DNA from: VAZQ01 sp963721005 | Lineage (GTDB): Bacteria; Pseudomonadota; Alphaproteobacteria; Rhizobiales; Xanthobacteraceae | Reading direction: 5' to 3' | DNA: 64,000 bases | Assembly: GCA_963721005.1 (NCBI GenBank) | Contig: CAVRHR010000005.1 | Coordinates: forward strand, 124,001-188,000 | In this document: positions 1-8,354 of the stretch, in pieces | Layout: every line of letters starts with the position of its first letter | Position numbering within the stretch: the first letter of the stretch is position 1 | Notes under the pieces: generated by a model | Told to the model about the DNA's origin: nothing | Databases searched by the model: none | Seen by the model: the letters and a program-made list of their open reading frames with translations, nothing else | Translations under genes and position numbers: made by a program

Positions 1-190
1 CGGTCACCTTGGCGGAGCGGCCATAGCCGCGGATGTCGATGCCCACCACGCGGAACCAGGTCGAGAAATGCGCGGCCTGGTACATCCATAGATCATGATC
101 GAACGGGTTGGCGTGGATGAAGACCAACGCCGGCCCCGCGCCCTTCACCTCGTACCAGATGTCGACCCCGTTGGCGCGGCTCAAAGGCAT
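1..190 (-). CDS. Alpha/beta hydrolase, N-terminal part only
   Basis: The reading frame runs off the left edge, so only about the first 63 residues are seen. They match the start of alpha/beta-hydrolase fold enzymes: a beta-strand segment, the oxyanion-type stretch LVFIHANPFDH, and the strand-turn DIRGYGRS found just before the nucleophile region. The nucleophile and the rest of the triad lie outside the window. The ATG at 188-190 is preceded by a good ribosome binding site (GGAGA, about 7 nt upstream). It lies 27 bp downstream of ribD on the same strand and could be the last gene of that operon. The substrate cannot be told from this fragment. Confidence 0.8.
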   Translation of the reverse strand, partial: MPLSRANGVDIWYEVKGAGPALVFIHANPFDHDLWMYQAAHFSTWFRVVGIDIRGYGRSAKVT

Positions 191-217
191 GATGATCTCC
201 GTGTGCCGCCGCGACCT

Positions 218-1351
218 TCAGCGGCGGGCCAGGAACGCGATTGTATCCTCGCCGGCCAATTCGGTGCGGATCAATTCGAGCCGGGGCGATCCGGTGAGGG
301 CTGCGAGCGGCAGTCCTTCCAGCGCATCGATGCCCGCGGGCCCGATCGCCTTGGGGGAGCGCAGCAGCGCGGCCTCGTCGACCAGATCGGCCTGCAGCAT
401 GGCGGCGGCGAGGATCGGCCCGGCCTCGACCATGAGCCGCGTAGCGCCACGCTCGGCGAGGCGCATGAGCACCGCGGTGAGGTCGAGCCCGCCGCCCGCT
501 TCCGGCACCCGCAGCACCTCCGCTCCAGCATTGCGCAATGCCTCCTCGCGCTCGGCCGAAGCCGACGTGCCGGTGATGACCCACAACGGCGTCTCGCGTG
601 CGGTTGCGACCAATCGGCTGCCGAGCCCCAGCCGCAGCCGGCCGTCGAGCACCACGCGAACCGGCGAGCGGTCCGCCATGCCGGGCAGCCGGCAGGTCAG
701 GAGCGGATCGTCCGCCAGCACGGTGCCGATACCGGTCAGCACCGCATCGCTCATGGCCCGCATCAGGTGCACGCGCGCGCGCGCCGGCTCGCCCGTGATG
801 GGGACCGGGCGCCGGCCGGCCAAGCCGGCTTTGCCATCGGCGGAGACGGCGAGCTTGAGCAGGACCTGCGGTCGGCCCTCCCGCATGCGCCGGATATGTC
901 CGGCATGGGCAAAGCGCGCCGCCTCGGCCCCGATCCCGATCTTGAGCTCGATGCCGGCCGCCGCCAAACGGCGATGGCCCGCGCCGGCGACCAGCGGGTT
1001 GGGATCCTCGAGCGCCGACACCACTCGGGCGATGCCGGCCGCGATGATCGCATCGGCGCACGGCGGTGTTCGGCCGAAATGAGAACAGGGCTCCAACGTC
1101 ACATAGAGGGTGGCGCCGCGGGCGGCGGCGCCGGCGCGCGCCAGCGCCTGGGTCTCCGCATGGGGGCGGCCGCCGGGCTCCGTCCAGCCGCGCCCGATGA
1201 TCGCCGCACCATCGCCTTGCGGGCGCACCACCACGGCGCCGACCGCGGGGTTTGGCCAGGTGCGCCCGAGCCCGCGGCGGCCGAGCCCCAAGGCGAGCGC
1301 CATGAAATGAAGGTCGTCGTGCGGAGCGATGCCGGCCATCGCGGCAGTCAT
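218..1351 (-). CDS. ribD: Bifunctional riboflavin biosynthesis deaminase/reductase RibD
   Basis: 377 residues, the normal length for RibD. It catalyses the second and third steps of riboflavin synthesis: deamination of the GTP-derived pyrimidine, then NADPH-dependent reduction of the ribosyl side chain. The N-terminal cytidine-deaminase-like domain carries the zinc site: His64-Ala-Glu66 and Cys89/Cys98 in EPCSHFGRTPPC. The C-terminal reductase domain (from about residue 160) begins LLKLAVSADGK, with the usual TGIGTVLADDPLLT stretch. The ATG overlaps the nrdR stop by 4 bp (ATGA), which indicates translational coupling. An operon of glyA, nrdR and ribD is common in alphaproteobacteria. Confidence 0.95.
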   Translation of the reverse strand: MTAAMAGIAPHDDLHFMALALGLGRRGLGRTWPNPAVGAVVVRPQGDGAAIIGRGWTEPGGRPHAETQALARAGAAARGATLYVTLEPCSHFGRTPPCADAIIAAGIARVVSALEDPNPLVAGAGHRRLAAAGIELKIGIGAEAARFAHAGHIRRMREGRPQVLLKLAVSADGKAGLAGRRPVPITGEPARARVHLMRAMSDAVLTGIGTVLADDPLLTCRLPGMADRSPVRVVLDGRLRLGLGSRLVATARETPLWVITGTSASAEREEALRNAGAEVLRVPEAGGGLDLTAVLMRLAERGATRLMVEAGPILAAAMLQADLVDEAALLRSPKAIGPAGIDALEGLPLAALTGSPRLELIRTELAGEDTIAFLARR

Positions 1352-1833
1352 TTACGCGCGGCGGCCGGCGGCTTTCCGTCCTCGTCGCCCGACAATTCCC
1401 CGAGCACCGCCTCGAAATCCTTGGCTTCGCGAAAGTTCCGGTAGACCGAGGCGAACCGCACATAGGCCACATCGTCGAGCGCGCGCAGATGCTCCATCAC
1501 GGTCTCGCCGATGGTCTCGGAGCTGATCTCGCTCTCGCCCTGGCTCTCCAGCTCGCGCACGATCTTGGATACCAGCTCGTCGATGCGCTCGGGCTCGACC
1601 GGCCGCTTGCGCAGCGCGATCTGCACCGAGCGCAGGAGCTTGTCGCGGTCGAAAGGCACCCGCCGCCCGTTGCGCTTGATGATGACGAGCTCGCGCAATT
1701 GCACGCGCTCGAACGTGGTGAAGCGAAAATTGCACGCCAGGCAAACGCGGCGGCGGCGGATGACCGAGGAATCCTCGGTCGGCCTGGAATCCTTCACCTG
1801 GGTGTCGAGGCTGTTGCAGTTCGGGCAGCGCAT
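1348..1833 (-). CDS. nrdR: Transcriptional repressor NrdR
   Basis: 161 residues. NrdR represses ribonucleotide reductase genes and senses ATP/dATP. The zinc ribbon is clear at the N-terminus (Cys3, Cys6, Cys31, Cys34), followed by the basic RRRRVC segment and an ATP-cone domain (about residues 49-139) that starts LVIIKRNGRRVPFD. The C-terminus is the short charged, Ala-rich tail usual in alphaproteobacteria. The gene lies 10 bp after glyA and overlaps ribD by 4 bp, so the three are probably cotranscribed. Confidence 0.96.
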   Translation of the reverse strand: MRCPNCNSLDTQVKDSRPTEDSSVIRRRRVCLACNFRFTTFERVQLRELVIIKRNGRRVPFDRDKLLRSVQIALRKRPVEPERIDELVSKIVRELESQGESEISSETIGETVMEHLRALDDVAYVRFASVYRNFREAKDFEAVLGELSGDEDGKPPAAARK

Positions 1834-1843
1834 GCTCGTGCCC

Positions 1844-3154
1844 CTAGTCTTGATAGATGGGAAACCGGTGGACCAGCGCCTGCACCCGTTCCCGCACCGC
1901 GGCTTCGATCAGCAAATCCTCCTCGGCACCCTTCTGCGAGAGCACGCCCAGCAGCTCGGCGATCAGCTCGCCTACCTGGCGGAACTCGGCGACGCCGAAG
2001 CCTCGCGTGGTCCCGGCGGGCGTGCCGAGCCGGATGCCCGAGGTCACGGTCGGCTTCTCGGGATCGAACGGGATGCCGTTCTTGTTACAGGTGATGTGGG
2101 CGCGCCCGAGCGCTCCTTCCGCCACCTTGCCGGTGAGCCGCTTTGGACGCAGATCGATCAGCATGAGGTGGGTATCGGTGCCGCCGGAGACGATGTCGAA
2201 CCCGCCCGACTTCATCGATTCCGCCAGGGCTTTCGCATTCTCGACCACGTTCTTGGCGTAAAGCCTGAAGGCCGGCTCCAGCGCCTCACCGAAGGCGGCC
2301 GCCTTGGCGGCGATCACATGCATCAGCGGTCCGCCTTGCAGGCCGGGGAAGATCGCCGAGTTGATCTTCTTGGCCAGTTCCTCGTCGTCGCTCAAGATGA
2401 AGCCGCCGCGCGGTCCGCGCAGCGTCTTGTGGGTGGTCGATGTGACCACGTGGGCGTGTGGAAACGGGCTCGGATGGGCACCGCCGGCCACCAGGCCGGC
2501 GAAGTGCGCCATGTCGACCATGAGATAGGCCCCGACCTCGTCGGCGATCTGGCGGAAGCGGCGAAAATCGATGACGCGCGGATAGGCGGAGCCGCCGGTG
2601 ACGATCACCTTGGGCCGGTGCGCCTGCGCGAGCTTCCGCACCTGATCATAGTCGATGCGGTGATCGTCCGGCCGCACCCCATAGGGCACCGGCTTGAACC
2701 ACTTGCCGGACATATTCACCGGCGAGCCGTGGGTCAGGTGGCCGCCGGCCGCCAGGCTCAAGCCCATGAAAGCGTCGCCCGGCTGCATCAGCGCCATGAA
2801 GGCGGCCACGTTGGCGGACGCCCCGGAATGCGCCTGCACGTTTGCGAAACGACATCCGAAAAGCTTCGTAACCCGCTCAATGGCCAAATTTTCCGCCATG
2901 TCGACGAACTGGCAGCCGCCATAGTAGCGTCGCCCCGGCAGACCTTCGGCATACTTGTTGGTGAGCACCGAGCCCTGCGCTTCGAGCACCGCCCGGCTGA
3001 CATAGTTCTCCGAGGCGATCAGCTCGATATCGTCACGCTGGCGGCCGAGCTCGAGGCGCAACACCTCGGCAAGCTGCGGGTCGCTCTGCGCAAGCGGAGC
3101 CTGGAACAGGGACGCTGCCCGGGAGGTGGTTACGGAGGATTCACCGGCCGACAT
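1844..3154 (-). CDS. glyA: Serine hydroxymethyltransferase
   Basis: 436 residues. A PLP enzyme that interconverts serine and glycine and charges tetrahydrofolate with one-carbon units. The N-terminal motif LELGRQRDDIELIASEN, the stretch GLPGRRYYGG and the PLP lysine (Lys243 in STTHKTLRGPRGG) are all present. An open frame continues upstream for another 233 codons, but that extension has no resemblance to SHMT and overlaps other genes. I chose the ATG at 3154 because it is preceded by GAG-rich sequence at a suitable distance and gives the family N-terminus. It is followed at 10 bp by nrdR. Confidence 0.96.
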   Translation of the reverse strand: MSAGESSVTTSRAASLFQAPLAQSDPQLAEVLRLELGRQRDDIELIASENYVSRAVLEAQGSVLTNKYAEGLPGRRYYGGCQFVDMAENLAIERVTKLFGCRFANVQAHSGASANVAAFMALMQPGDAFMGLSLAAGGHLTHGSPVNMSGKWFKPVPYGVRPDDHRIDYDQVRKLAQAHRPKVIVTGGSAYPRVIDFRRFRQIADEVGAYLMVDMAHFAGLVAGGAHPSPFPHAHVVTSTTHKTLRGPRGGFILSDDEELAKKINSAIFPGLQGGPLMHVIAAKAAAFGEALEPAFRLYAKNVVENAKALAESMKSGGFDIVSGGTDTHLMLIDLRPKRLTGKVAEGALGRAHITCNKNGIPFDPEKPTVTSGIRLGTPAGTTRGFGVAEFRQVGELIAELLGVLSQKGAEEDLLIEAAVRERVQALVHRFPIYQD

Positions 3155-3324
3155 CGTGATCTCACAGCCTTGAGGTTTTTCGCCCGGAATAGCGGTGGGC
3201 CGGCATGCCTTGCACGGTCCAGCCCCGTCCCGGCGGTCAATTTCGCGGAACGATGGCCGTAGCATATCGGACCTGGAGCGCCAAGCCTTTGGCGTGCCGG
3301 GGCGGAAAGCCGCAATATCTGGGG

Positions 3325-3525
3325 TTATGGCCCGGCCTTGAGGCGGGCCCTGAGCTTCTGCAGCGCCAGCCGTCGCAGATCGGCCTGGGCGGCGCGGGCC
3401 GGGCCGACCACGCTGACCTCGGTGCCGGTCGCGGCGTCGATGGCGACCACCTTGACGGATCCCCCGATGAGCGTGAACTCGAAATAGACCCCGGCGGGCG
3501 AAGCCTCGTCCTCGGGCGCCGGCAT
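3325..3525 (-). CDS. Small conserved alphaproteobacterial protein (DUF6898-like)
   Basis: 66 residues from the ATG at 3523-3525; a GTG one codon earlier is possible. The central part (FEFTLIGGSVKVVAIDAATG, then TEVSVVGPARAAQADLRRLALQKL) resembles, from memory, a short conserved family of Hyphomicrobiales called DUF6898, whose members often sit next to glyA. No enzymatic motif, signal or membrane segment is visible; it looks like a small soluble alpha/beta protein with a helical tail. Its ATG overlaps the stop of the preceding cupin gene (TGATG), so it is translationally coupled to it. Function unknown. Confidence 0.7.
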   Translation of the reverse strand: MPAPEDEASPAGVYFEFTLIGGSVKVVAIDAATGTEVSVVGPARAAQADLRRLALQKLRARLKAGP

Positions 3526-4112
3526 CACGCGACCAGCGTGAAGGGAACTTGGGTCGGGCCGAAACGCTCGACCACGGTCCTTGCCTTGGGATCATAGGCG
3601 CGCTGCAACACCGTACCTTCGCCCAGCCGCTGGCTGCGCAGGATGATGGCGACCGAGCGGGTCGGACCGCCCTGCTCCGCATGGATGGCGTGCGGCGGCA
3701 CCAGGTCGACCTTGCCTCGCGTCCCGGTGGTGACCGACGCGAGGCGCACCTCGGCATAGCCGGGACGGCTGCCGTCGTCGATGCGCTCGTAGCGCTCGAG
3801 GCTCTCCGAGCCGTCGAGCACGCCGTAGAGCACCCAGGCGTCGGCATGGTCATGCACGCCGCCGGTCCGCCCCGGTGTGCGCACGACCGCGTTGATGGCG
3901 AAATGGTGCTGCGGATCGACGTACAGCAGCAGGTTCTTGAAACCTTCGGTGGAGGGCCAGCGGGCCGAATGGGCTTTGAGGCCGGGGTCCTTCACCAACT
4001 GCTCGAGCAGCGGTCTCGCGCTTTCCATGCGGGCCTGGTTGTCGCTGCGCGTCTCCCAGATCGCGCGCAATTGCGCGACGAATTGCTCGAATATCGGCAG
4101 TGCTGCGCTCAT
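3525..4112 (-). CDS. Cupin-fold metal-dependent protein, cysteine-dioxygenase-like
   Basis: 195 residues. The middle of the protein is a double-stranded beta-helix with metal-ligand candidates His87 and His89 (GGVHDHADAW) and a second cupin motif with His141/His144 (PPHAIHAEQ). This pattern fits the predicted metal-dependent cupins related to cysteine dioxygenase (COG5553-like). Residues 1-60 are helical and lack a signal peptide, so it is cytoplasmic. It follows the TauD-type dioxygenase by 33 bp and overlaps the next gene by one base. The context suggests a second oxygen- or metal-dependent step in the same pathway. The substrate is not predictable from sequence. Confidence 0.75.
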   Translation of the reverse strand: MSAALPIFEQFVAQLRAIWETRSDNQARMESARPLLEQLVKDPGLKAHSARWPSTEGFKNLLLYVDPQHHFAINAVVRTPGRTGGVHDHADAWVLYGVLDGSESLERYERIDDGSRPGYAEVRLASVTTGTRGKVDLVPPHAIHAEQGGPTRSVAIILRSQRLGEGTVLQRAYDPKARTVVERFGPTQVPFTLVA

Positions 4113-4145
4113 GGAATCTCCGATCCCGGGGTCTCCGATCTTCCG

Positions 4146-5015
4146 CTACTCGTGCAGTGCTCCGCCCTCGACGGTGCAGCGCCGCAGCAGGCGGCGCTCC
4201 TCTTTCGGAAAGTCGGTCCGCGCATGGATGGTGCAGCGGTTATCCCACATCAGGAAATCGCCCAGCCGCCAAACATGCTCGAAAATGTGCTCGCGGCGCT
4301 CGCCGATCGCGTAGAGCTCCTCCAGGATCGCATCGCTCTCGCCGGACTCGAGACCCTCGATGCGCGCCGTCATGAGGCGGTCGACAAACAGCGTCTTGCG
4401 GCCGGTGTCCGGGTGGGTGATGAACACCGGGTGATGGAAATGCGGAATGTTGCTGATGTCGGCTGCAAGGTCGGCCCTCTCCGAGCGCTTGTACTCGTGG
4501 ATGTGCAGCGCTTTCCTGCCCCTTAGCTTCTCCTTGAGGGGCGCGGGCACCGCCTCGTATGCCTTGTACATGTTGGCGAACATGGTGTTGCCACCGGTCG
4601 AAGGTAGCTCGAGCGCGTGCAGGAAGGTGTATTTGTAGGGACGCGCGGTGTAACCGGAATCGATGTGGAACCAGAACTCGCCTTCCCCGAACGCGCCGAT
4701 CGGCTGCCCGTCGACCTTGATGTTGGAGACCAGCAGAATTTTCTTGTGGTCCTGCTGAATGCCTTCGGTACGCCCGCGCAGCGACTGGGGCGCCACCTTG
4801 CGGTCGCCGAGCTCGCCGAAATAGGCGGCAAAGCGCAGCTGCTGCTCCTGGGTGATGGCCTGGCCGCGAAACACCAGGACGAGATGCTCCCCCCAGGCCT
4901 GCCTGATCGCCCGCACCGTCGCGTCCGATAGCTCCTGGGTGAGATCAACGCCACGGATTTCCGCCCCGCAGGCGCGCGACAGCGGCGTGACCGTGAGATC
5001 GATGACGTCCTGCAT
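4146..5015 (-). CDS. TauD/TfdA-family Fe(II)/2-oxoglutarate-dependent dioxygenase
   Basis: 289 residues, standard for the family. The 2-His-1-Asp iron site is visible: His117-x-Asp119 in WFHIDSGY and the distal His264 in WDNRCTIHART. An arginine a few residues on (in KEERRLLRR) would bind 2-oxoglutarate. The N-terminal RGVDLTQELSD segment is typical of TauD/TfdA proteins, which hydroxylate substrates such as taurine, alkyl sulfates or aryloxyalkanoates. It stands between a Rieske ferredoxin gene (56 bp upstream) and a cupin gene (33 bp downstream) on the same strand, so it is probably part of a catabolic operon. No feature fixes the substrate. Confidence 0.88.
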   Translation of the reverse strand: MQDVIDLTVTPLSRACGAEIRGVDLTQELSDATVRAIRQAWGEHLVLVFRGQAITQEQQLRFAAYFGELGDRKVAPQSLRGRTEGIQQDHKKILLVSNIKVDGQPIGAFGEGEFWFHIDSGYTARPYKYTFLHALELPSTGGNTMFANMYKAYEAVPAPLKEKLRGRKALHIHEYKRSERADLAADISNIPHFHHPVFITHPDTGRKTLFVDRLMTARIEGLESGESDAILEELYAIGERREHIFEHVWRLGDFLMWDNRCTIHARTDFPKEERRLLRRCTVEGGALHE

Positions 5016-5071
5016 CGGGCGATCCTCCCCGCTAATCCAGCGGCTCTTGTCCTCGTCCCGGCGCGCTGCGC

Positions 5072-5486
5072 TCAGGCCTCCACAACAACATAGTCATCCT
5101 CCAGCCGGACCGGGAAGGATTCCGCCACATATGGCCCCTCCACCAGCTGGGTCCCGGGGCGGACCGAAACCGGGAATTGCCGGATACGAAGCCGCGATGG
5201 GTCGCACCAGGATTTGCCGGTGCGGATGTCGAACTCCCAGCCGTGCCACGGGCACTTCACCATCTCGCCGGGCCGGGAATAGCAATATTCCCCTGGAACC
5301 GTCGAACTCGACCAAGCCGGTCTGGATGCCGTCCGCCAAGCTGCCGCCGCGGTGCGGGCAGCGATTGTTGAGCGCGAAGAACTCGCCGCCGAGATTGTAG
5401 ACCACGATCGCGCGGCCGGCCACCTCGACCAGCTTGCGTTGGCCCGGCGGGATCTGATCCACGGTGGCGACGACGTGGCCGGCCAT
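5072..5486 (-). CDS. Rieske [2Fe-2S] ferredoxin, broken by one-base frameshift
   Basis: The first part (from ATG 5486) contains the first half of the Rieske cluster site, CPHRGG (Cys43, His45). The second half, CPWHGWEFD, lies in a different frame ending at 5072. Removing one A from the AA pair at 5297-5298 (plus strand) joins the frames as DGPGEYCYSRPGEMVKCPWH and gives a 137-residue single-domain Rieske protein, the normal form of this family. Such proteins pass electrons to oxygenases. The ATG overlaps the stop of the upstream amidohydrolase (TGATG). Since everything else is intact, a sequencing error seems likelier than decay; as written, the gene is broken. Confidence 0.85.
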
Positions 5487-6586
5487 CAGGCAAACCGGTA
5501 GAGCGCCCGGGCGTTGCCGGAGAATATCTTGGCGCGCCGCGCTTCGTCGAGAGACGGCGGCAGCGCCATCAAGGGATCGTCGAAGTCCCAGTGCGGATAA
5601 TCGCTGGCGAACATGAACCGGTCCCAGCCCACCCAGCCCATCAGGTCGAGCAAATGCTGCGGCTCCTCGGTCTCCTCCATCGGCTGGGTCGAGACCCAGA
5701 TGTGCTCCCGGATATATTCGGAAGGCGCGCGCCGCAGATGCGGCACCTCATCGCGCAAGCGCTTCCACAGCTTGTCGAGCCGCCAGCCAAGTGCCGGCAG
5801 CCAGGCGAAACCGGCCTCGATCATGACGATCTTGAGCCCCGGATGGCGCTCGAACACGCCTTCCATGATCAGGCTGGTGACCTGCGCCTGGCAGCAGGAT
5901 GCGTGCTCGGTCATGTCCTCGATATAGAACGAGGGCCAGCCGGAATTGCTCGCCGGCCGCCCGCTGGTACCGAACACATGGATGCCGACCGGAAAGCCGG
6001 CCTCCTCGGCAGCCGCGTAGATCGGCCAATACTGCTTCTTGCCCAGGAGGTCGGCGGTGCGGCTGCGCATGAGTACGTGGGCAAAGCGGCGATCGCCCGC
6101 CCGCCGCCTGATCTCGGCGCGCGACGCCTCCCCGTCCTCGTACGCAACCACGACCGAAGCCATCAGCCGCGGATCGCGCCGGTTCCACCCTTCGAGCTGG
6201 AACTCGTTGGCGGCGAATGCCATGGCGGCGCTGAAATCGTCGTTCTGGTCGCCCTGCCCGGTGGGCGAGAGCGGATTCATGATCGCGTATTCGATGCCGT
6301 AAAAATCGAGGTGCTGCTGGCGCATGAAGTCGAGGTCGCTGGCCGGCAACCCGCCGCCGGGCGGCCAGGAATCCCGGCGCGAGGCCAACGGCTGGCTCTT
6401 GGGATAGGGAAAGCCCTTGGCGAAACCCTGCCGGCCGCGGCTCCCATAGGTCTGCAGGTGATCCCACCAGCGCGCGCTCAAAAACGGCCGCAAGTCCTCC
6501 GCCGAGGCCTTGGGATGAATGTCGATGTCAATGATGGCGGTGCGGGATTTCTGCTCGCGCACCAATTGCCTGGCCTCGATGTTCAT
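5486..6586 (-). CDS. Amidohydrolase 2 family protein (ACMSD-like TIM barrel)
   Basis: 366 residues of the metal-dependent amidohydrolase-2 family, which includes decarboxylases such as ACMSD and gamma-resorcylate decarboxylase. The N-terminal metal motif is DIDIH (Asp22, His24). A barrel His lies in VGIHVFG, and the C-terminal strand carries the conserved Asp in FASDYPHWD. No signal peptide. The gene overlaps the upstream amidohydrolase by 4 bp (ATGA) and the downstream Rieske gene by one base. The coupling to oxygenase parts suggests degradation of an aromatic or heterocyclic acid; this is inference only. Confidence 0.85.
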   Translation of the reverse strand: MNIEARQLVREQKSRTAIIDIDIHPKASAEDLRPFLSARWWDHLQTYGSRGRQGFAKGFPYPKSQPLASRRDSWPPGGGLPASDLDFMRQQHLDFYGIEYAIMNPLSPTGQGDQNDDFSAAMAFAANEFQLEGWNRRDPRLMASVVVAYEDGEASRAEIRRRAGDRRFAHVLMRSRTADLLGKKQYWPIYAAAEEAGFPVGIHVFGTSGRPASNSGWPSFYIEDMTEHASCCQAQVTSLIMEGVFERHPGLKIVMIEAGFAWLPALGWRLDKLWKRLRDEVPHLRRAPSEYIREHIWVSTQPMEETEEPQHLLDLMGWVGWDRFMFASDYPHWDFDDPLMALPPSLDEARRAKIFSGNARALYRFA

Positions 6587-7651
6587 CGGGCGCCCTCCTG
6601 CATCCGCTCATAGGTCGCGAGCGGATTATCGACGAGAATCTTGCGCCGCAGCAACTCCGGCAAACCCGGCGGCAGCGTCTCGTCGTCGTCGAACTGCCAA
6701 TGCGGAAAATCCGACGCATAGAGCAGTATAGCATCCGAGCCCAGATGGTCGATCACCCGCTCGACCAGGCCGGGCTCGGCCGGGGCATCGAACGGCTGCA
6801 CGGTGAGGCGCACGTGGTCGCGCACGATCTCGGCCGGCGGCCGGTCGACCCAGGGCACTTCCGAGCGCACCCCGCGCCAGAATTTCGAGAATCGCCACAG
6901 AAAACCCGGGAGCCACGTGACTCCCGAACTCGAGCAGCACGACCTTGAGGCCGGGAAATTTCGCGAACACCCCCTCCGCGATCAGGCTGCCCAGCTGCGA
7001 CTGGAAGGCCTGGGCGTAGCTCGCATAATCCTCGAGGTAATAGGTTGGCCATCCCAGAGAGGTGAGCGAATGCCGGTAGGTCGAGCCCGGATGGATGCCG
7101 ATCGGCAGGCGATGGCGCTCCGCGGCCGCATAGAGCGGCCACCAGTGCCGGCGCCCGAGCGGGCTTTCCTGCATGGCCAGGAGCAGAACCTGGACGAACC
7201 GCCGATCCTTGGCGCAGCGCTCGATCTCGTCGACCGCGAGCTCGATATTCTGCGTCGGCACCACGATCGAAGCGCGCAGGCGCGGATCGCGATCGAGCCA
7301 TTCCTTGGCGATCCAGTCGTTGAGGGCGCGCGCAAAGGCGGCGGCCATGTCCTCGCTGAACAGAAGCTCGACCCCATAGAGGCAGTTGCAGATCGCACGC
7401 TCCGCCTGCCAGCGGCCGAAGACCTGGCCGGTCAGTTGCCCCAAGGTCGCGTCCGGCGCTCCGTTCTTGCCGCGCCATTGCGGCCGGGCGCCGATCGGCG
7501 CGCGGGCCGGATAGCTGTTGGTCTCGAGCGATGGAATACCGCGCTCCATCACGCTGTTGCGCCAGTACTCCTCCAGGAACGGCAGCAGCGCCGGCATGGT
7601 CGGTGCCGCCGGATGCACGTCGCAATCGATGGCGGGAAACGTGTCGGTCAA
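6583..7651 (-). CDS. Amidohydrolase 2 family protein, broken by one-base frameshift
   Basis: Paralogue of the next gene. The N-terminal part has the AIDCDVHP metal motif and the C-terminal part has YASDFPHWQFDDD, but they are in different frames. Deleting one base of the CCC run at 6923-6925 restores EFGVTWLPGFLWRFSKFWRG, exactly what the family shows there, and gives about 355 residues. An open frame starts at an ATG at 7708, but a terminator-like hairpin lies inside that extension (7674-7693). I therefore prefer the TTG at 7651 (LTDTFPAIDCD), with a GGGA purine stretch upstream. It ends overlapping the next amidohydrolase by 4 bp. The break probably reflects a sequencing error. Confidence 0.8.
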
Positions 7652-7666
7652 TCGATATCCCACATA

Positions 7667-7693
7667 GCAAAACGCCCCGGCAAGTGCCGGGGC
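7667..7693 (-). terminator. Probable Rho-independent terminator of the MarR-type gene
   Basis: On the minus strand an 8-bp perfect G+C stem (GCCCCGGC / GCCGGGGC, 7674-7693) with a 4-nt loop is followed by GTTTTGCT. It lies about 145 bp after the stop of the LdtR-like gene and just before the likely start of the amidohydrolase set, so it would separate the two transcription units. The T run is short (four), so this is a moderate call. Confidence 0.55.
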
Positions 7694-7838
7694 TGAGTAT
7701 CCATCCATTCCGGAGCGTTGTCCATTTCGGGGGAAACGGAGCCCGCTCTATTTGTTGGTATCGGGTATCGGGCGGAAGACCGGCGTCCGCCTCGGAACTG
7801 GTCCGGGGCGGGCCTCTCCCGCGCAGATGCCCCGCCGC

Positions 7839-8354
7839 TCAGAGACGATAGAGAATCTGATCGGTCCAGAACCGCTCGAGCCGGTGCAGCGACTTGTTGA
7901 GGGTCGCGAACTCGTCCGAGCTGATGCCGCCGACCTGCTCGACCGTGCGCACGTGCTTCTGATAGAGCGCATCGACGATATCGCGCACCTCGCCGCCCTT
8001 CTCGGTGAGCTTGATGCGCACCGAACGGCGATCGACGCGCGAGCGCTGATGATCGAGGAAGCCCATCTCGACGAGCTTCTTCAGATTGTAGGAAACGTTG
8101 GAGCCGAGGTAGTAACCGCGGGTTCGCAACTCGCCGGCGGTCAGCTCCTTCTCCCCGATGTTGTACAGCAGCAATGCCTGCACGGAGTTGATGTCGGCGC
8201 GGCTGCGGCGGTCGAACTCGTCCTTGATGACATCGAGGAGCCGGCGGTGCAGCCGTTCCACGAGCGTCAAGGCTTCGAGATAAAGCGGACGGATATGCTC
8301 GAACCGCGATTCGCGATCGGCCGGTTCAACCGTCTTTGCAACGGCTTTCATCAT
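7839..8354 (-). CDS. ldtR: MarR-family winged-helix regulator, LdtR-like
   Basis: 171 residues with a central winged helix-turn-helix (about residues 55-125). TAGELRTRGYYLGSNVSYNLKKLV is the recognition-helix region and DHQRSRVDRRSVRI the wing. The N-terminal helix contains LVERLHRRLLDVIKDEF, which I recall from LdtR, a MarR-type regulator of Hyphomicrobiales linked to cell-wall L,D-transpeptidase and stress tolerance. The assignment is from memory of family and neighbourhood (glyA and a DUF6163-like gene nearby). It stands alone in its transcription unit, with an AT-rich upstream region holding palindromes (8374-8384, 8450-8468) that could be operators. Confidence 0.75.
   Translation of the reverse strand: MMKAVAKTVEPADRESRFEHIRPLYLEALTLVERLHRRLLDVIKDEFDRRSRADINSVQALLLYNIGEKELTAGELRTRGYYLGSNVSYNLKKLVEMGFLDHQRSRVDRRSVRIKLTEKGGEVRDIVDALYQKHVRTVEQVGGISSDEFATLNKSLHRLERFWTDQILYRL

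Noticed and set aside
1511..3262. 583-codon open frame on the plus strand opposite nrdR and glyA
   Set aside because: It lies antisense to two well-recognised genes; in high-GC DNA the opposite strand often stays open. The translated sequence shows no domain and an Arg/His/Gln-rich composition.
3155..3853. Long N-terminal extension of glyA
   Set aside because: The open frame continues 233 codons upstream but overlaps two other genes in a different frame and is unlike SHMT; the ATG at 3154 has proper spacing and the family start.
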